DNA from: Prevotellaceae bacterium UBA3627
GTDB taxonomy: Bacteria > Bacteroidota > Bacteroidia > Bacteroidales > Bacteroidaceae
Assembly: GCA_002373375.1 (NCBI GenBank)
Contig: DFLE01000030.1
Coordinates: 1-45,920, forward strand
Direction of reading: 5' to 3'
DNA: 45,920 nucleotides
The notes under the pieces were generated by a model that did no database searches, was not told where the DNA came from, and saw only the letters and a list, made by a program, of their open reading frames with translations. A program made the position numbers and the translations under genes. This document shows positions 26,885-35,026 of this stretch, piece after piece; the first letter of the stretch is position 1; every line of letters begins with the position of its first letter.

Positions 26885-27091
26885 CCTGCCATGAAATGGC
26901 GAGAATCCTAGTAAAATTATGTGCAAAGTTAGCAAAAAAATAACGAAAAAAATGTCGATATGGAATAATAATTTTTCATCGGGGTATCGACATCCTTATA
27001 TTTAAATATGTTTCAAGAAGTTAAAGAACGAGTTTGTGAAAATGGTATTCCATGGATTTCTGCCGAAGTTACCATCGACATTGTTGTGCAT
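26885..27091 (-). promoter_or_regulatory. CRISPR leader
   Basis: This AT-rich stretch lies between the last repeat and the cas4/cas2 remnant. It has a minus-strand TAACTTTG (-7 element, 26924-26931) that would start transcription about 30 nt before the first transcribed repeat. A 9-bp inverted repeat (ATGTCGATA 26952-26960, TATCGACAT 26985-26993) could be an architectural or regulatory site. Orientation agrees with the ATTGAAAC handle and the distal degenerate repeat. Confidence 0.7.
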
Positions 27092-27328
27092 CTATAAAAA
27101 GATATCGGTGGAGCCTCTTTCACATCCAATTATCTCCTTATCCACTTTGATGCCCTCTACTGCTATCTCCTCGTAGCGATCCGTACGCTGCGGATAGCTC
27201 CCCTCGTGTATGAGTTTGCCGTCATAAACAGCATCACTCATATGCTCCATGTTAATGCCGTTGGCAAAGAGCCACAACTTGCGATGACATATCTGGTAAT
27301 AGTTGAAGTGGGTGCCTGTAGGTGTCAT
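27092..27328 (-). pseudogene. Deletion remnant: Cas4 N-terminus fused in frame to Cas2 C-terminus
   Basis: The 78-codon frame starts MTPTGTHFNYYQICHRKLWL and runs to about residue 62 as typical Cas4 (GKLIHEGSYPQR, YEEIAVEGIK), including the first cluster cysteine Cys14. It then changes to KEIIGCERGSTDIFL, which resembles the conserved C-terminal tail of Cas2 (K-E-x-x-G-x-E-x-G-x-T-D-x-x-L), not Cas4. Intact Cas4 is about 165-200 residues with nuclease motifs and three C-terminal cysteines, all missing here. The simplest reading is one deletion from cas4 codon 62 or so, through all of cas1, to the end of cas2. Its start overlaps the rhuM stop (ATGA), and the CRISPR leader follows. The Cas4 part is confident; the Cas2 tail is from recall of the family. 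Confidence 0.75.
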
Positions 27329-28338
27329 GTTTTTTTGTTTTTCTTAATTTCGCTTTCCAAGTCTTCCAGAAGTTTCATGTCTTCTTCATCAGCCAGTTGC
27401 GCTTCATAACCTTTCCTACGAGAGTCATATCTCTCATAGATTGCTCGCACATATTCTTCCATCTCATGGTTTGATACTTGCCCGTTTCCTTGCAATACGT
27501 CGAGTCCCTGGAATGTCAAGAGACTTTTCACATTCTCTCTCCAGAAATCAAGTGTCAAGTCCTTTCGCTCTTTTACTCTCAACTCAGCCGATTCCAAGAA
27601 GATGGTTACAATACGGTTCAGTTTGTCAATCTCCTCTGACTGCAAGTAGTTTTTAGCAATGACAATATCACCCTTGCGCACTATGCTTCCTTTCCATGTG
27701 GTCAGTCCCATATTTGGCAAGTCTGCATTAGCTCTCGACATAATGATTTCTGCAGCCGTATTGTGAGTGACAGCATAGAGTAACTTGTTTTGCGTTTCTG
27801 CAAAGAACATCTGAGTTGCTTTCTCTCGTGCCTCATAGTCGCTGCTTAATTTGAAGAGGTCGCGCAATTTCTGATAGAACCGTTTTTCTGAAGCCCTAAT
27901 GTCGCGGATGCGTTCCAGCAGTTCATCGAAGTAGTCTGGTCGTCCGTCAGGGTTCTTTAAACGTTCGTCATCCATAGTGAAACCTTTTACCAGGTATTCC
28001 GTCAGATGACGGTTGGCCCATTGACGGAACTGTGTACCCCTTACTCCGCGCACCCTGAATCCCACGGCAAGAATCATCTCCAAAGAGTAGAATACCACAT
28101 TGTAATTTTTGCCATCAGCAGCAGTTGTCAAATATTGTTTGACAACTGCTGTTTCGAGTAACTCCTTTTCTTTAAGGATGTTAATGATGTGATGACTTAT
28201 CGTTTGCTTCGAGGTGGCAAAAAGTTCTGCCATCTGTTGCTGATTGAGCCATATCTTGCCGTCACGAGCATAGAGCACCACTGATGCCTTGCCATCAGCA
28301 GTGTTGTAAATGATGATATTTGATGGTTGGTCGGTCAT
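27325..28338 (-). CDS. rhuM: RhuM family protein embedded in the cas operon
   Basis: The 337-residue product matches the virulence RhuM family. It has an N-terminal winged-helix-like segment (KIWLNQQQMAELFATSKQTI, about 28-47), the family block VVKQYLTTAADGKNYNVVFY (about 65-84), then GVRGTQFRQWANRHLTEYLV and GFTMDDERLKNP. The C-terminal half is helical with a Fic/DOC-like THNTAAEIIMSRA region and a charged coiled-coil end. RhuM was named in a Salmonella pathogenicity island; its biochemical role is not established, and homologues often sit beside phage or defence genes. It starts on the last base of the cas7 stop (TAATG) and ends overlapping the cas4 start (ATGA), so it is co-translated with cas genes. 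Its base composition is less AT-rich than cas3 and cas8. Confidence 0.88.
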   Translation of the reverse strand: MTDQPSNIIIYNTADGKASVVLYARDGKIWLNQQQMAELFATSKQTISHHIINILKEKELLETAVVKQYLTTAADGKNYNVVFYSLEMILAVGFRVRGVRGTQFRQWANRHLTEYLVKGFTMDDERLKNPDGRPDYFDELLERIRDIRASEKRFYQKLRDLFKLSSDYEAREKATQMFFAETQNKLLYAVTHNTAAEIIMSRANADLPNMGLTTWKGSIVRKGDIVIAKNYLQSEEIDKLNRIVTIFLESAELRVKERKDLTLDFWRENVKSLLTFQGLDVLQGNGQVSNHEMEEYVRAIYERYDSRRKGYEAQLADEEDMKLLEDLESEIKKNKKT

Positions 28339-29399
28339 TATATTTGATTCTCATAATTGAAACTGTTCATTAGTTGTATTAACCTCTTCTCTGCTACTTC
28401 TAATGCATCTGCGCTTTCTCTTTCGGTTATAACATAACTAGCGCATGGCAGGCTTACAAACACATCAGCCCCCACGTTTTCATCAATAATTGGTTTTGCC
28501 TTTAATGTACCTTCATCGTCCGTTAACTTTGCACGAATAGCGGCAGGAATTGTATTCGCATTTTCACTTATAGCCACAGCAAGAGTCTCCATGAGAGTGA
28601 ATGTGCGAGCTTGATTTGAAGTTATACGCCAGTTGACAAGAGCCTTGGCCAAAGCTGGAATCAATTTATCACGCTGCTCCTTTGGCATAACAAGACATTC
28701 ACCAAAAATATTCCTACTCTTTATCCATCCTTGTTGTTCCAACTTCTCAATCATTGCTTTAGACAGTTCTGGCTCATACTGGTTTAAAGAAACACAGAAC
28801 AGTGTTCGCAGATCAATTGCCACATCATAGACAAACAAACCTGTAGCTCTGTAATTATCCGGTATCCACTTTCTATAAAGACTTCTATCTGAACCTTCAA
28901 GCAAAGCTTCAATCTGTTCTTTGCTCATTTCATTTCCTTGTGAGTCACGAACTTTGATCTTGTGTGTTTCAGGTCTATCTGAGCGATCAAAAGTTATATT
29001 TTCCTTAGATTTAGATGCCAAAAGAGGATGAAGGGGACGCATAGAAGAAATAGATAAAGGACTCCTGCGCTTTATTGTTCTTTCTTTACCATCTTTCAAT
29101 GCACGCATCCAACCCCCAAATAGTTGATCAGGATAGGTAGGATCACAAATAGAAAGGACTTCTCCTTCGCCTAATGCCTTTTCTTTTACATTGAAGACAA
29201 AGGTGGTTGGAGCAGGTTCTATACCCAATTCATCTGTTAGAGTTGATAATATGGAACGCTTTACTTGTTGACCACTAGAGTAAGGCACCTGAAAACCAAA
29301 CTGTGGATCATAGTAACTCTTTTGACCATTTTCAACGCAAAAGACAGTGTTTTCTGCGTGTTTCAGCCCACGCAAATAAATAAAATTACTTGTACTCAT
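28338..29399 (-). CDS. cas7: CRISPR-associated protein Cas7 (Csp1-like backbone subunit)
   Basis: The 353-residue product starts MSTSNFIYLRGLKHAENTVF and has YYDPQFGFQVPYSSGQQVKR, an RRSPLSISSMRPLHPLLA segment and FVYDVAIDLRTLFCVSLN. These are features of the Bacteroidota Cas7 group that older schemes call Csp1 (Pging subtype). Cas7 copies form the helical backbone of Cascade along the crRNA. Position after cas8 and before rhuM, on the same strand, supports the call. The subtype is uncertain: the gene set with Cas6 resembles I-B, while the protein types resemble the Pging/I-C-like group. Confidence 0.8.
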   Translation of the reverse strand: MSTSNFIYLRGLKHAENTVFCVENGQKSYYDPQFGFQVPYSSGQQVKRSILSTLTDELGIEPAPTTFVFNVKEKALGEGEVLSICDPTYPDQLFGGWMRALKDGKERTIKRRSPLSISSMRPLHPLLASKSKENITFDRSDRPETHKIKVRDSQGNEMSKEQIEALLEGSDRSLYRKWIPDNYRATGLFVYDVAIDLRTLFCVSLNQYEPELSKAMIEKLEQQGWIKSRNIFGECLVMPKEQRDKLIPALAKALVNWRITSNQARTFTLMETLAVAISENANTIPAAIRAKLTDDEGTLKAKPIIDENVGADVFVSLPCASYVITERESADALEVAEKRLIQLMNSFNYENQI

Positions 29400-29438
29400 G
29401 TCTTATGAAATTAATTATTAGAATTCTAATTTTAGTAA

Positions 29439-30752
29439 CTATGCATTGTTTTTATTACTTAGTCCTGCATAGTGAAACCTAACTAATGTTAAATAATATG
29501 TAACATTATCCGTAGGCATCATGTGTATGATTTTAGCATTATCTTCTATCTCTTTGAAAGATTCTACATCATGTGCAATGTCGCTCAATGCAGATAGGAA
29601 AGACTTCTTTGAAGATGTAGCCAAAATGTTTTTAACCATATTGCCTCTCTTTGTACTTAGTTTTTTGTCTTTATTGACATACGCCTGCAACATCTGTGCA
29701 AACTCAATGGACTTTGTCCATAATTCTTCGTCGTTTAACATTGCTAATAACCAGATTTGATATGTATGAAAATTCATTGATTGTTTTTCGTCGTATTTGG
29801 GGACTTTTAGATCTTTCCCATTCATTGGAGTCATATATTGCTTTAAGCCTTTCGGTTGCATTGCCTCAATACCAATAGCGCCTTTCTGGCAACAAGCTTT
29901 GAATCCAAATTCCGTACCCCATAGGTTTTCAGCCATTCTTCCTTCTTCTGTTCCAAATAGTTTTTCATAAAGTTGAATAGGCCTTCTTATGTGGTTAAGA
30001 CTAAATGGAATAAAACCTATAGTAGTATTTGTTTGTCCAAAGTTATATATATAACCCATTATTTGGGGATTATTGAAATGTTGAGAAATCCCGATAATTA
30101 CTTTTATCCAGGACTGTGTAGCAATACTCATCCCCTCTCTTGTGGTTTCAAAAGGATTAAATCCCGCTATCGGATAGTCTGAATGAAAGCCTCTGACATC
30201 ATATCGATGAGCTAACCATTGTCCATTCCATGTATTAATTTGATTACCTTTTAATTTTTCATTTTCTGTTATGACTTTTCTATACAGTTTCCAACCTTCA
30301 AATATATCTAAAAGTATAACTGAATTTGAAAAAAGTATTGATAATCCACCCTGAAGACCAACACCTAAACTTGATCCTATCCAAGAAAGGAAAATATTGT
30401 CTTGTTCAAAATTAAAGTTAATATTCGTCACTTGTCCTGATGTTGTTGCATATTCCTTTTCTTCTGATGCAGGAAATCCTGGAGCAATACTAGCATCTGG
30501 AGTTGTGCATCCTTCAACTTTTGCAATAAATTCTTGTATTTTTTCTTTTCTTTCTTCCTTGGATAATGTCTCTACTTTCTGCCCTTTCTTCATTTGAACA
30601 AAAGGTGAGTTTTGAACCCACTGCAAATATTTGTTGCTGTCAAAGAATAATGGATGATACACTTCGACAAAAAAAGTCTTTGCATCATAGTTTTTGCCAT
30701 ATTTCTTGTTGTAGGCATCCAAAAATAATCTTCCTATTGTAGCTGTAATCAT
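29439..30752 (-). CDS. cas8: CRISPR-associated protein Cas8 (Csp2-like large subunit)
   Basis: The 437-residue product lies between cas3 and cas7, where the Cascade large subunit is expected, and is of suitable length. Visible features are MITATIGRLFLDAYNKKYGK, an F-F-V-E-V-Y-H-P-L-F segment, SWIGSSLGVGLQGGLSILFS (about 124-143) and NTWNGQWLAHRYDVRGFHSD. No zinc-finger CXXC pairs are present. Large subunits recognise the PAM and recruit Cas3, but diverge strongly, so the assignment rests mainly on context and general similarity to Bacteroidota Csp2-type Cas8. Coding sequence is conspicuously AT-rich. It starts 12 nt after the cas3 stop. Confidence 0.7.
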   Translation of the reverse strand: MITATIGRLFLDAYNKKYGKNYDAKTFFVEVYHPLFFDSNKYLQWVQNSPFVQMKKGQKVETLSKEERKEKIQEFIAKVEGCTTPDASIAPGFPASEEKEYATTSGQVTNINFNFEQDNIFLSWIGSSLGVGLQGGLSILFSNSVILLDIFEGWKLYRKVITENEKLKGNQINTWNGQWLAHRYDVRGFHSDYPIAGFNPFETTREGMSIATQSWIKVIIGISQHFNNPQIMGYIYNFGQTNTTIGFIPFSLNHIRRPIQLYEKLFGTEEGRMAENLWGTEFGFKACCQKGAIGIEAMQPKGLKQYMTPMNGKDLKVPKYDEKQSMNFHTYQIWLLAMLNDEELWTKSIEFAQMLQAYVNKDKKLSTKRGNMVKNILATSSKKSFLSALSDIAHDVESFKEIEDNAKIIHMMPTDNVTYYLTLVRFHYAGLSNKNNA

Positions 30753-30764
30753 ATTGGCATGGTT

Positions 30765-32900
30765 TTATATAAATTCATATCTTTTGAAAAATTCTGGTCT
30801 TGCAAACTCTACCAAAAGTCCCCGTTCATCATTATAAGCTTTATCCGGCACGACAAAAGGCCTAGCACCAACATCTAATTGTTTTAGTTTGTTGTATGCT
30901 ATGCTTTTATAACTCACTGGTATTTCCTGTAACAGACGACTTTGTGGATTATTTATATATTCATCCTTGTCCGACTCTAGAACGCATACTGCTGAATTGA
31001 TGTCAAGCACATCAAGCAAAGCTGATTTTGCATTGTGACATAATTCTTTGATACCCCACCTTCCGTCAACGAATATTACACCTGAATAATCAAGATTCAC
31101 AAACTTTGTATTTGGATATACTGTGTCAAGCATCGTCTGTAAAGATGTTTCTTCAAGAAGAGCATCATTAGGCAGTATATCGTAGCTTTTTTGCAAAATA
31201 TCTACGTCATATGGCAAGGCAGATTTCTTATCCATTGGTGGCTGGATGACATAAATATCTTTATATTTGCCTATTGTCTCTTCTGTCCTTTTTCTGTTGA
31301 TTCGTCCGAAACGCTGAATCATTGCATCAATCGGTGCGCATTCAGTTATCATTACATCAAAACTGATATCTAAACTTACTTCAACCACCTGTGTTGAAAC
31401 TACAATGCACGCTTCATTTGATGTATTAAAATCTTCTTTTAAGGATTTTTCCAACATATTGCGATCATTACGTTTAAAACGACTATGAATCAACATTTTA
31501 TTAGTATTGGGAAACAAAACACCTATGCGGTCATATAATAATTGTGCACGCTGCACTTGGTTATAGACGATGAGTATCTTCTTTCTATCGCTGATAGCCC
31601 CTACTATAATCTCTATACAACTCTCAAAGTCAGTTGTTTTGTGCACAATATGCCGGTTGAATGTTTTAAGAATTTCATTTGGCAAGGATACTTCGTAAAC
31701 TTCAGATGAACCACCAAGAATTTCTTTTACCCTATTATATAATATACTTGGCATAGTAGCCGTCCCTATGTGTATCCTACACTTGATAAACTTGAGAATC
31801 TCGATTATCTTCAATACGATAGCTTGTATCTCACTTGAATAAGTGTGTATTTCATCTAATATCACGTCACAACCTTCTAAATCAAGTAACATTGCTTCAT
31901 ATCCCTTGATTCCAAATACGATAGAAGACATCTGGTGTGGCGTAAGAATTTTTATTGATGCTCCTGGATGGTGCTGTAAAATGCTTTCTTCTACTCTCAT
32001 GTCCCTAACCTTTAGACTTGATGCAGCATGAAGCAAAAATACCTGCGAGTTTGTATCCTTCAAATCAACTTTTATCCTATCATACATTGCATTTATAGAA
32101 GCCTGATAAGGCAAAGTGTAGAAGACTCTTCCTTTACAACGTCTGAGTAGAAAGTCTGTTTTTCCAGCACCTGTTGGAGCCGTAACTAATGTATGTTTTC
32201 TATTGTCACTTGCATCAACCAACGAAAGAGGGTATAAGTGATGAATACGATTATAGAAACTCAAATTAGGGTTAATGAAAAGTTTTTCTAATGATGCCTC
32301 CGTTTTATCTTCAAGTGCAGATGCGTAATGATCTGCTGCCATAAGAATTCCTTTCCATTTTGACGCACAGAGACCCTTCTCTTCACAGTAGTCCACTACA
32401 TATTCATAGTTACTTTTGGCTTCTTTTATACTAATACTATGCACGCTTATTCCAAATTCATTAAGGAGTGAAAGTGCAATTGGGCTCCACTGTTCGAATC
32501 TATAAATATGACGATTGAAACAATCCATGTTGTAATCCAAATCTAAGAGGCCCTTCTCACCCACATCATTCACCACTGATTTATGATGAGCCACAATCAT
32601 ATCTATTAATACAGGACGCTCTGTTTTAGGGAAGAGTGATATAAAAAACATTGATGCAATTTCATGTCTAAACACAAAACCTGGTTGATGAATGTAACCA
32701 GGTTTTAATGTTCGTTGAAACAAAGGACTTACTTTTCCTATGTCATGTAAGATAGCTCCTTTTCGACAAAGTTCTTCATCCAAACCAACATGATGAGCCA
32801 TTACAACAATAGTATCTGCCACACATTTTAAATGCATAGCCAGTGTCGTGCCTCCACGATCCTCATGCTTTGCCAAAATATAATCGTAACTATCACACAT
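30765..32900 (-). CDS. cas3: CRISPR-associated nuclease-helicase Cas3 (HD domain fused)
   Basis: The 711-residue product has an N-terminal HD nuclease domain (HDIGK at 52-56, further histidines at 79 and 105-106, AADH at 188-191). An SF2 helicase follows: Walker A APTGAGKT (241-248), DEIH box (349-352), TATMP (380-384), a VVSTQVVEVSLDISFD block (500-515) and motif VI QRFGRINR (529-536). All catalytic motifs look intact. Cas3 is recruited by target-bound Cascade and degrades the displaced DNA strand. Genes are tightly packed (cas5 ends 3 nt upstream). It is the strongest evidence that interference is functional even though the adaptation genes are lost. Confidence 0.95.
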   Translation of the reverse strand: MCDSYDYILAKHEDRGGTTLAMHLKCVADTIVVMAHHVGLDEELCRKGAILHDIGKVSPLFQRTLKPGYIHQPGFVFRHEIASMFFISLFPKTERPVLIDMIVAHHKSVVNDVGEKGLLDLDYNMDCFNRHIYRFEQWSPIALSLLNEFGISVHSISIKEAKSNYEYVVDYCEEKGLCASKWKGILMAADHYASALEDKTEASLEKLFINPNLSFYNRIHHLYPLSLVDASDNRKHTLVTAPTGAGKTDFLLRRCKGRVFYTLPYQASINAMYDRIKVDLKDTNSQVFLLHAASSLKVRDMRVEESILQHHPGASIKILTPHQMSSIVFGIKGYEAMLLDLEGCDVILDEIHTYSSEIQAIVLKIIEILKFIKCRIHIGTATMPSILYNRVKEILGGSSEVYEVSLPNEILKTFNRHIVHKTTDFESCIEIIVGAISDRKKILIVYNQVQRAQLLYDRIGVLFPNTNKMLIHSRFKRNDRNMLEKSLKEDFNTSNEACIVVSTQVVEVSLDISFDVMITECAPIDAMIQRFGRINRKRTEETIGKYKDIYVIQPPMDKKSALPYDVDILQKSYDILPNDALLEETSLQTMLDTVYPNTKFVNLDYSGVIFVDGRWGIKELCHNAKSALLDVLDINSAVCVLESDKDEYINNPQSRLLQEIPVSYKSIAYNKLKQLDVGARPFVVPDKAYNDERGLLVEFARPEFFKRYEFI

Positions 32901-32903
32901 TAT

Positions 32904-33461
32904 TTATAAAAGTTTATTGCCATTATATTCAATCCATCCATACATAGGGTTACCACCATCAAATCGATTAAAGCCTACCAAAAATGATTGTTCAGATTCT
33001 CCAAAGCGCAATTCAAATCCATCAAGCCTATCAAATTCATCTTCCGTGTATTCATATATGTCTGTACATGGTAGCAATATATCTTCATTTCTACATAAAC
33101 ATATATGTTGTTTTGAAGCAACTACAGCATCATTTCTATCTTTGAATGCCAAATACAATATAGGATCAAGCATTATACCACGCAACAGAATGGAACGTTG
33201 ACGAGTCATCTGCTGTTTGCTGATTTTCCATCCTCTCGTCTGAGTTACCTCTTGTTGCATGTCAATAGCTGTATAACTTAGTTTATGTCGTTGAATCTTA
33301 CTAATTACACCATTAGATTTCAATAATTCTGGAAACAATTTCTTTTCTATACCTTCAATAATAGAAGGTGTAAGGAACTGTTGACTGAACGTTTCTCCAT
33401 CTCTAACAGCTGTCCATGGTTTGATAAATCCAAATTTGCCTGTGTATTTTACTATATACAT
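32904..33461 (-). CDS. cas5: CRISPR-associated protein Cas5 (Cas5p-like)
   Basis: The 185-residue product starts MYIVKYTGKFGFIKPWTAVR and continues FSQQFLTPSIIEGIEKKLFP, the conserved N-terminal RAMP strand and helix of the Bacteroidota Cas5 group. It ends FLVGFNRFDGGNPMYGWIEY. Cas5 caps the 5' handle of the crRNA in Cascade. It is shorter than typical Cas5 of subtype I-B (about 220-250 residues) but shows no sign of truncation. It sits between cas6 and cas3 with 18-nt and 3-nt gaps. Confidence 0.8.
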   Translation of the reverse strand: MYIVKYTGKFGFIKPWTAVRDGETFSQQFLTPSIIEGIEKKLFPELLKSNGVISKIQRHKLSYTAIDMQQEVTQTRGWKISKQQMTRQRSILLRGIMLDPILYLAFKDRNDAVVASKQHICLCRNEDILLPCTDIYEYTEDEFDRLDGFELRFGESEQSFLVGFNRFDGGNPMYGWIEYNGNKLL

Positions 33462-33479
33462 AATTCTATAATGTCATTT

Positions 33480-34247
33480 TTATCCAATCATCCCGAACCC
33501 CATGCTGCCTTTCTCACCAAGTCCACTTTCATAGGCTATTCTCATCAACTCCTCGGGAAGGTCTATCTTGAAGCTGAAGCGATAACCACGCACGCGGGTT
33601 TCATTTGGAGTGCCAGCCTTGATGCGAACGAGTGAAGACTTTGGGTCGCTGAGTAACTGCAAATGGCAGTGGGGCGTGCCGCTGAAGGGCGTACCACATA
33701 TTACATTGTAACGTGCAAGCAGACCGGCAAGGATGCCTTGCTCATAGCGTGGGTCTGAGGGGGCAAGGTAATCCATGTGACCACGCTTGTTTCGCAGGGA
33801 TATGCAAATGGGTGAAAGCGTTTTGAAGATCATGTCAGGATGATATTCAAGCGGTGACATCACCTGTATCTCTCTCACCACAAACTGTGCACCTGACAGA
33901 TAGTCTGACACTTGAATAATTTGTTGTTGAAACAGTCCTTGAATAAACTTTTGTGTGCTACGCTCTGGCAGTAAACTGATGTAGAGCGTTACTATATCCG
34001 ACTTAATGATAAGCCGCTCACGCTGTTTGTCAATTCCATAATTGGGTACGATTAGATTGGAGAATGTGAAAAGCTTGAAGCGCTTGCCCTCTTGCTGATA
34101 ACCATTCTCATGTAGCCATGCGGAAAACTCCGAGTCACTGCATGCGAATGTTTTATAGATGGCACTCTGCAAAGGGTACTGATAGTTGATAGGGATTTCA
34201 CGCCCCATTACTTCAGGCTGTAACTGTAGCGTAATCTTAAATCTCAT
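33480..34247 (-). CDS. cas6: CRISPR RNA endonuclease Cas6
   Basis: The 255-residue product shows the two ferredoxin-like RAMP folds of Cas6: YPLQSAIYKTF near the N-terminus (about 24-34) and the glycine-rich loop GLGEKGSMGFGMIG at the very C-terminus. Cas6 cuts the repeat RNA 8 nt upstream of the spacer to leave a 5' handle, here predicted as AUUGAAAC. It is the first gene of the operon. Its codon use is visibly more GC-rich than cas5, cas3 and cas8 just downstream, so the operon may be a composite. Confidence 0.9.
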   Translation of the reverse strand: MRFKITLQLQPEVMGREIPINYQYPLQSAIYKTFACSDSEFSAWLHENGYQQEGKRFKLFTFSNLIVPNYGIDKQRERLIIKSDIVTLYISLLPERSTQKFIQGLFQQQIIQVSDYLSGAQFVVREIQVMSPLEYHPDMIFKTLSPICISLRNKRGHMDYLAPSDPRYEQGILAGLLARYNVICGTPFSGTPHCHLQLLSDPKSSLVRIKAGTPNETRVRGYRFSFKIDLPEELMRIAYESGLGEKGSMGFGMIG

Positions 34248-34350
34248 AATAACATTGTTTATGGTTTTTCTAATATAAATTGTAGGTTACAATCATATTA
34301 TCAAATACACGATTCATGGTAATATAAACTTTTGTGCTGCCTACTATTGT

Positions 34351-34506
34351 TTAGCCAATAGCCGCAATGCCACCTACAAAGTTATAAAAAAACATTGAAT
34401 GTGAAAACTTTTTTAAGACGAATTTATTTTTTTCCTCAACGAATGTCTTTTCATCAACCGTAAAGAAGTACAAATCTGGATAATTAGTTTCTTTTAATCG
34501 CTCCAT
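34351..34506 (-). CDS. Possible small protein or gene fragment, 51 residues
   Basis: An ATG at 34506 opens a frame of 51 codons ending in TAA at 34351. It includes the stretch LYFFTVDEKTFVEEKNKF and ends NFVGGIAAIG. Composition looks protein-like, with alternating hydrophobic and Lys/Glu residues, and not random AT-rich translation. I do not recognise a family. In the same frame, DYGLV lies directly before the Met after an upstream TAA, so it may be the tail of a decayed longer gene. It lies 103 nt upstream of cas6 on the same strand. A TAACTTTG promoter-like word lies inside it, an alternative explanation for part of the sequence. Confidence 0.35.
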   Translation of the reverse strand: MERLKETNYPDLYFFTVDEKTFVEEKNKFVLKKFSHSMFFYNFVGGIAAIG

Positions 34507-34624
34507 AACTAATCCGTAGTCTTAAATAACCTGTAACTTAATAGAAAAAACAAATTATGAACATAAAGACTGTACATAGATAGCTGAATACATAGATAAT
34601 GTTGCAATCATATTATAAATGTAT

Positions 34625-34632
34625 TACCTTTG
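34625..34632 (+). promoter_or_regulatory. Orphan rightward promoter (TTG, 20 nt, TACCTTTG)
   Basis: TTG at 34602-34604 and TACCTTTG at 34625-34632 are separated by 20 nt, the ideal Bacteroidota -33/-7 spacing. No plus-strand gene follows before the convergent repeat and fucosidase gene, so it may drive a non-coding RNA or be a relic. Confidence 0.5.
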
Positions 34633-34639
34633 CAGCCGG

Positions 34640-34678
34640 AAAAAAGAAAAAGCCCCCTTCCACTTTCGTGAAAGGAGG
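34640..34678 (-). terminator. Terminator hairpin next to a gene tail
   Basis: On the minus strand CCTCCTTTCAC pairs with GTGGAAGGGGG (11 bp with G-T pairs) around a GAAA loop, followed by a long T-rich run. It lies 11 nt after the stop at 34690, as expected for the terminator of the lost gene. Confidence 0.75.
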
Positions 34679-34689
34679 CGCATATCTCT

Positions 34690-34728
34690 TTATACTGGCA
34701 TGTTACCGTGTTTCTTCGGAGGGTTGCT
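34690..34728 (-). pseudogene. Remnant C-terminus of a biotin-dependent carboxyltransferase (MmdA/PccB type)
   Basis: Minus-strand codons read S-N-P-P-K-K-H-G-N-M-P-V-stop, matching the conserved end of methylmalonyl-CoA decarboxylase or propionyl-CoA carboxylase carboxyltransferase subunits (N-P-P-K-K-H-G-N-I-P-L). A TAG immediately precedes the Ser codon in frame, and upstream sequence is not recognisable, so only the last dozen codons and the terminator survive. The match is short, so confidence is moderate. Confidence 0.5.
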
Positions 34729-34857
34729 CTAGTTCTTGTTGCAATCTTCTTTTTTGTTGGTATTATTTTCTTGACTTTTTCTCTAGATTGCGAATTGTAA
34801 TGAAATGTTAAATCACCAAAATGTCCTATTTTTGCATTATGAATGTATTGCTATTTT

Positions 34858-35026
34858 ATTCAAGTTTCGCTCAAGTGCTCAACTTCTTAGTCTTCAGGAG
34901 TAAAGAAGTAAAGGAGTTAAGACATTACCCTGGCTATTTGCTGTTTATTGACGAACCGAGGCTCATGCTGAGGTATTCTGTATTGTCTTAACTACTGTCT
35001 ACTTGACTACTTCAGAAAGTTGAGCT
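34858..35026 (+). repeat. Dispersed repeat, core beta, copy 4
   Basis: It begins ATTCAAGTTTCGCTCAAG and carries the same core as 23371-23502 (CTTAGTCTTCAGGAGTAAAG through GCTCATGCTGAGGTATTCTG), then ends CAGAAAGTTGAGC. The right end stops 3 nt from the TAA stop of the fucosidase gene, just as copy 3 abuts the radical SAM stop. Confidence 0.85.

Noticed and set aside
27008..27097. A 29-codon plus-strand frame between the CRISPR leader and the cas4 remnant (MFQEVKERVCENGIPWISAE and on)
   Set aside because: Too short, no family recognised, and antisense to the leader and the remnant's 3' end; it could be chance in AT-rich DNA.
34599..34811. 70-codon plus-strand frame after 34599
   Set aside because: Its ATG precedes the predicted promoter, it crosses the terminator hairpin, and it is antisense to the PPKKHGNMPV gene tail.
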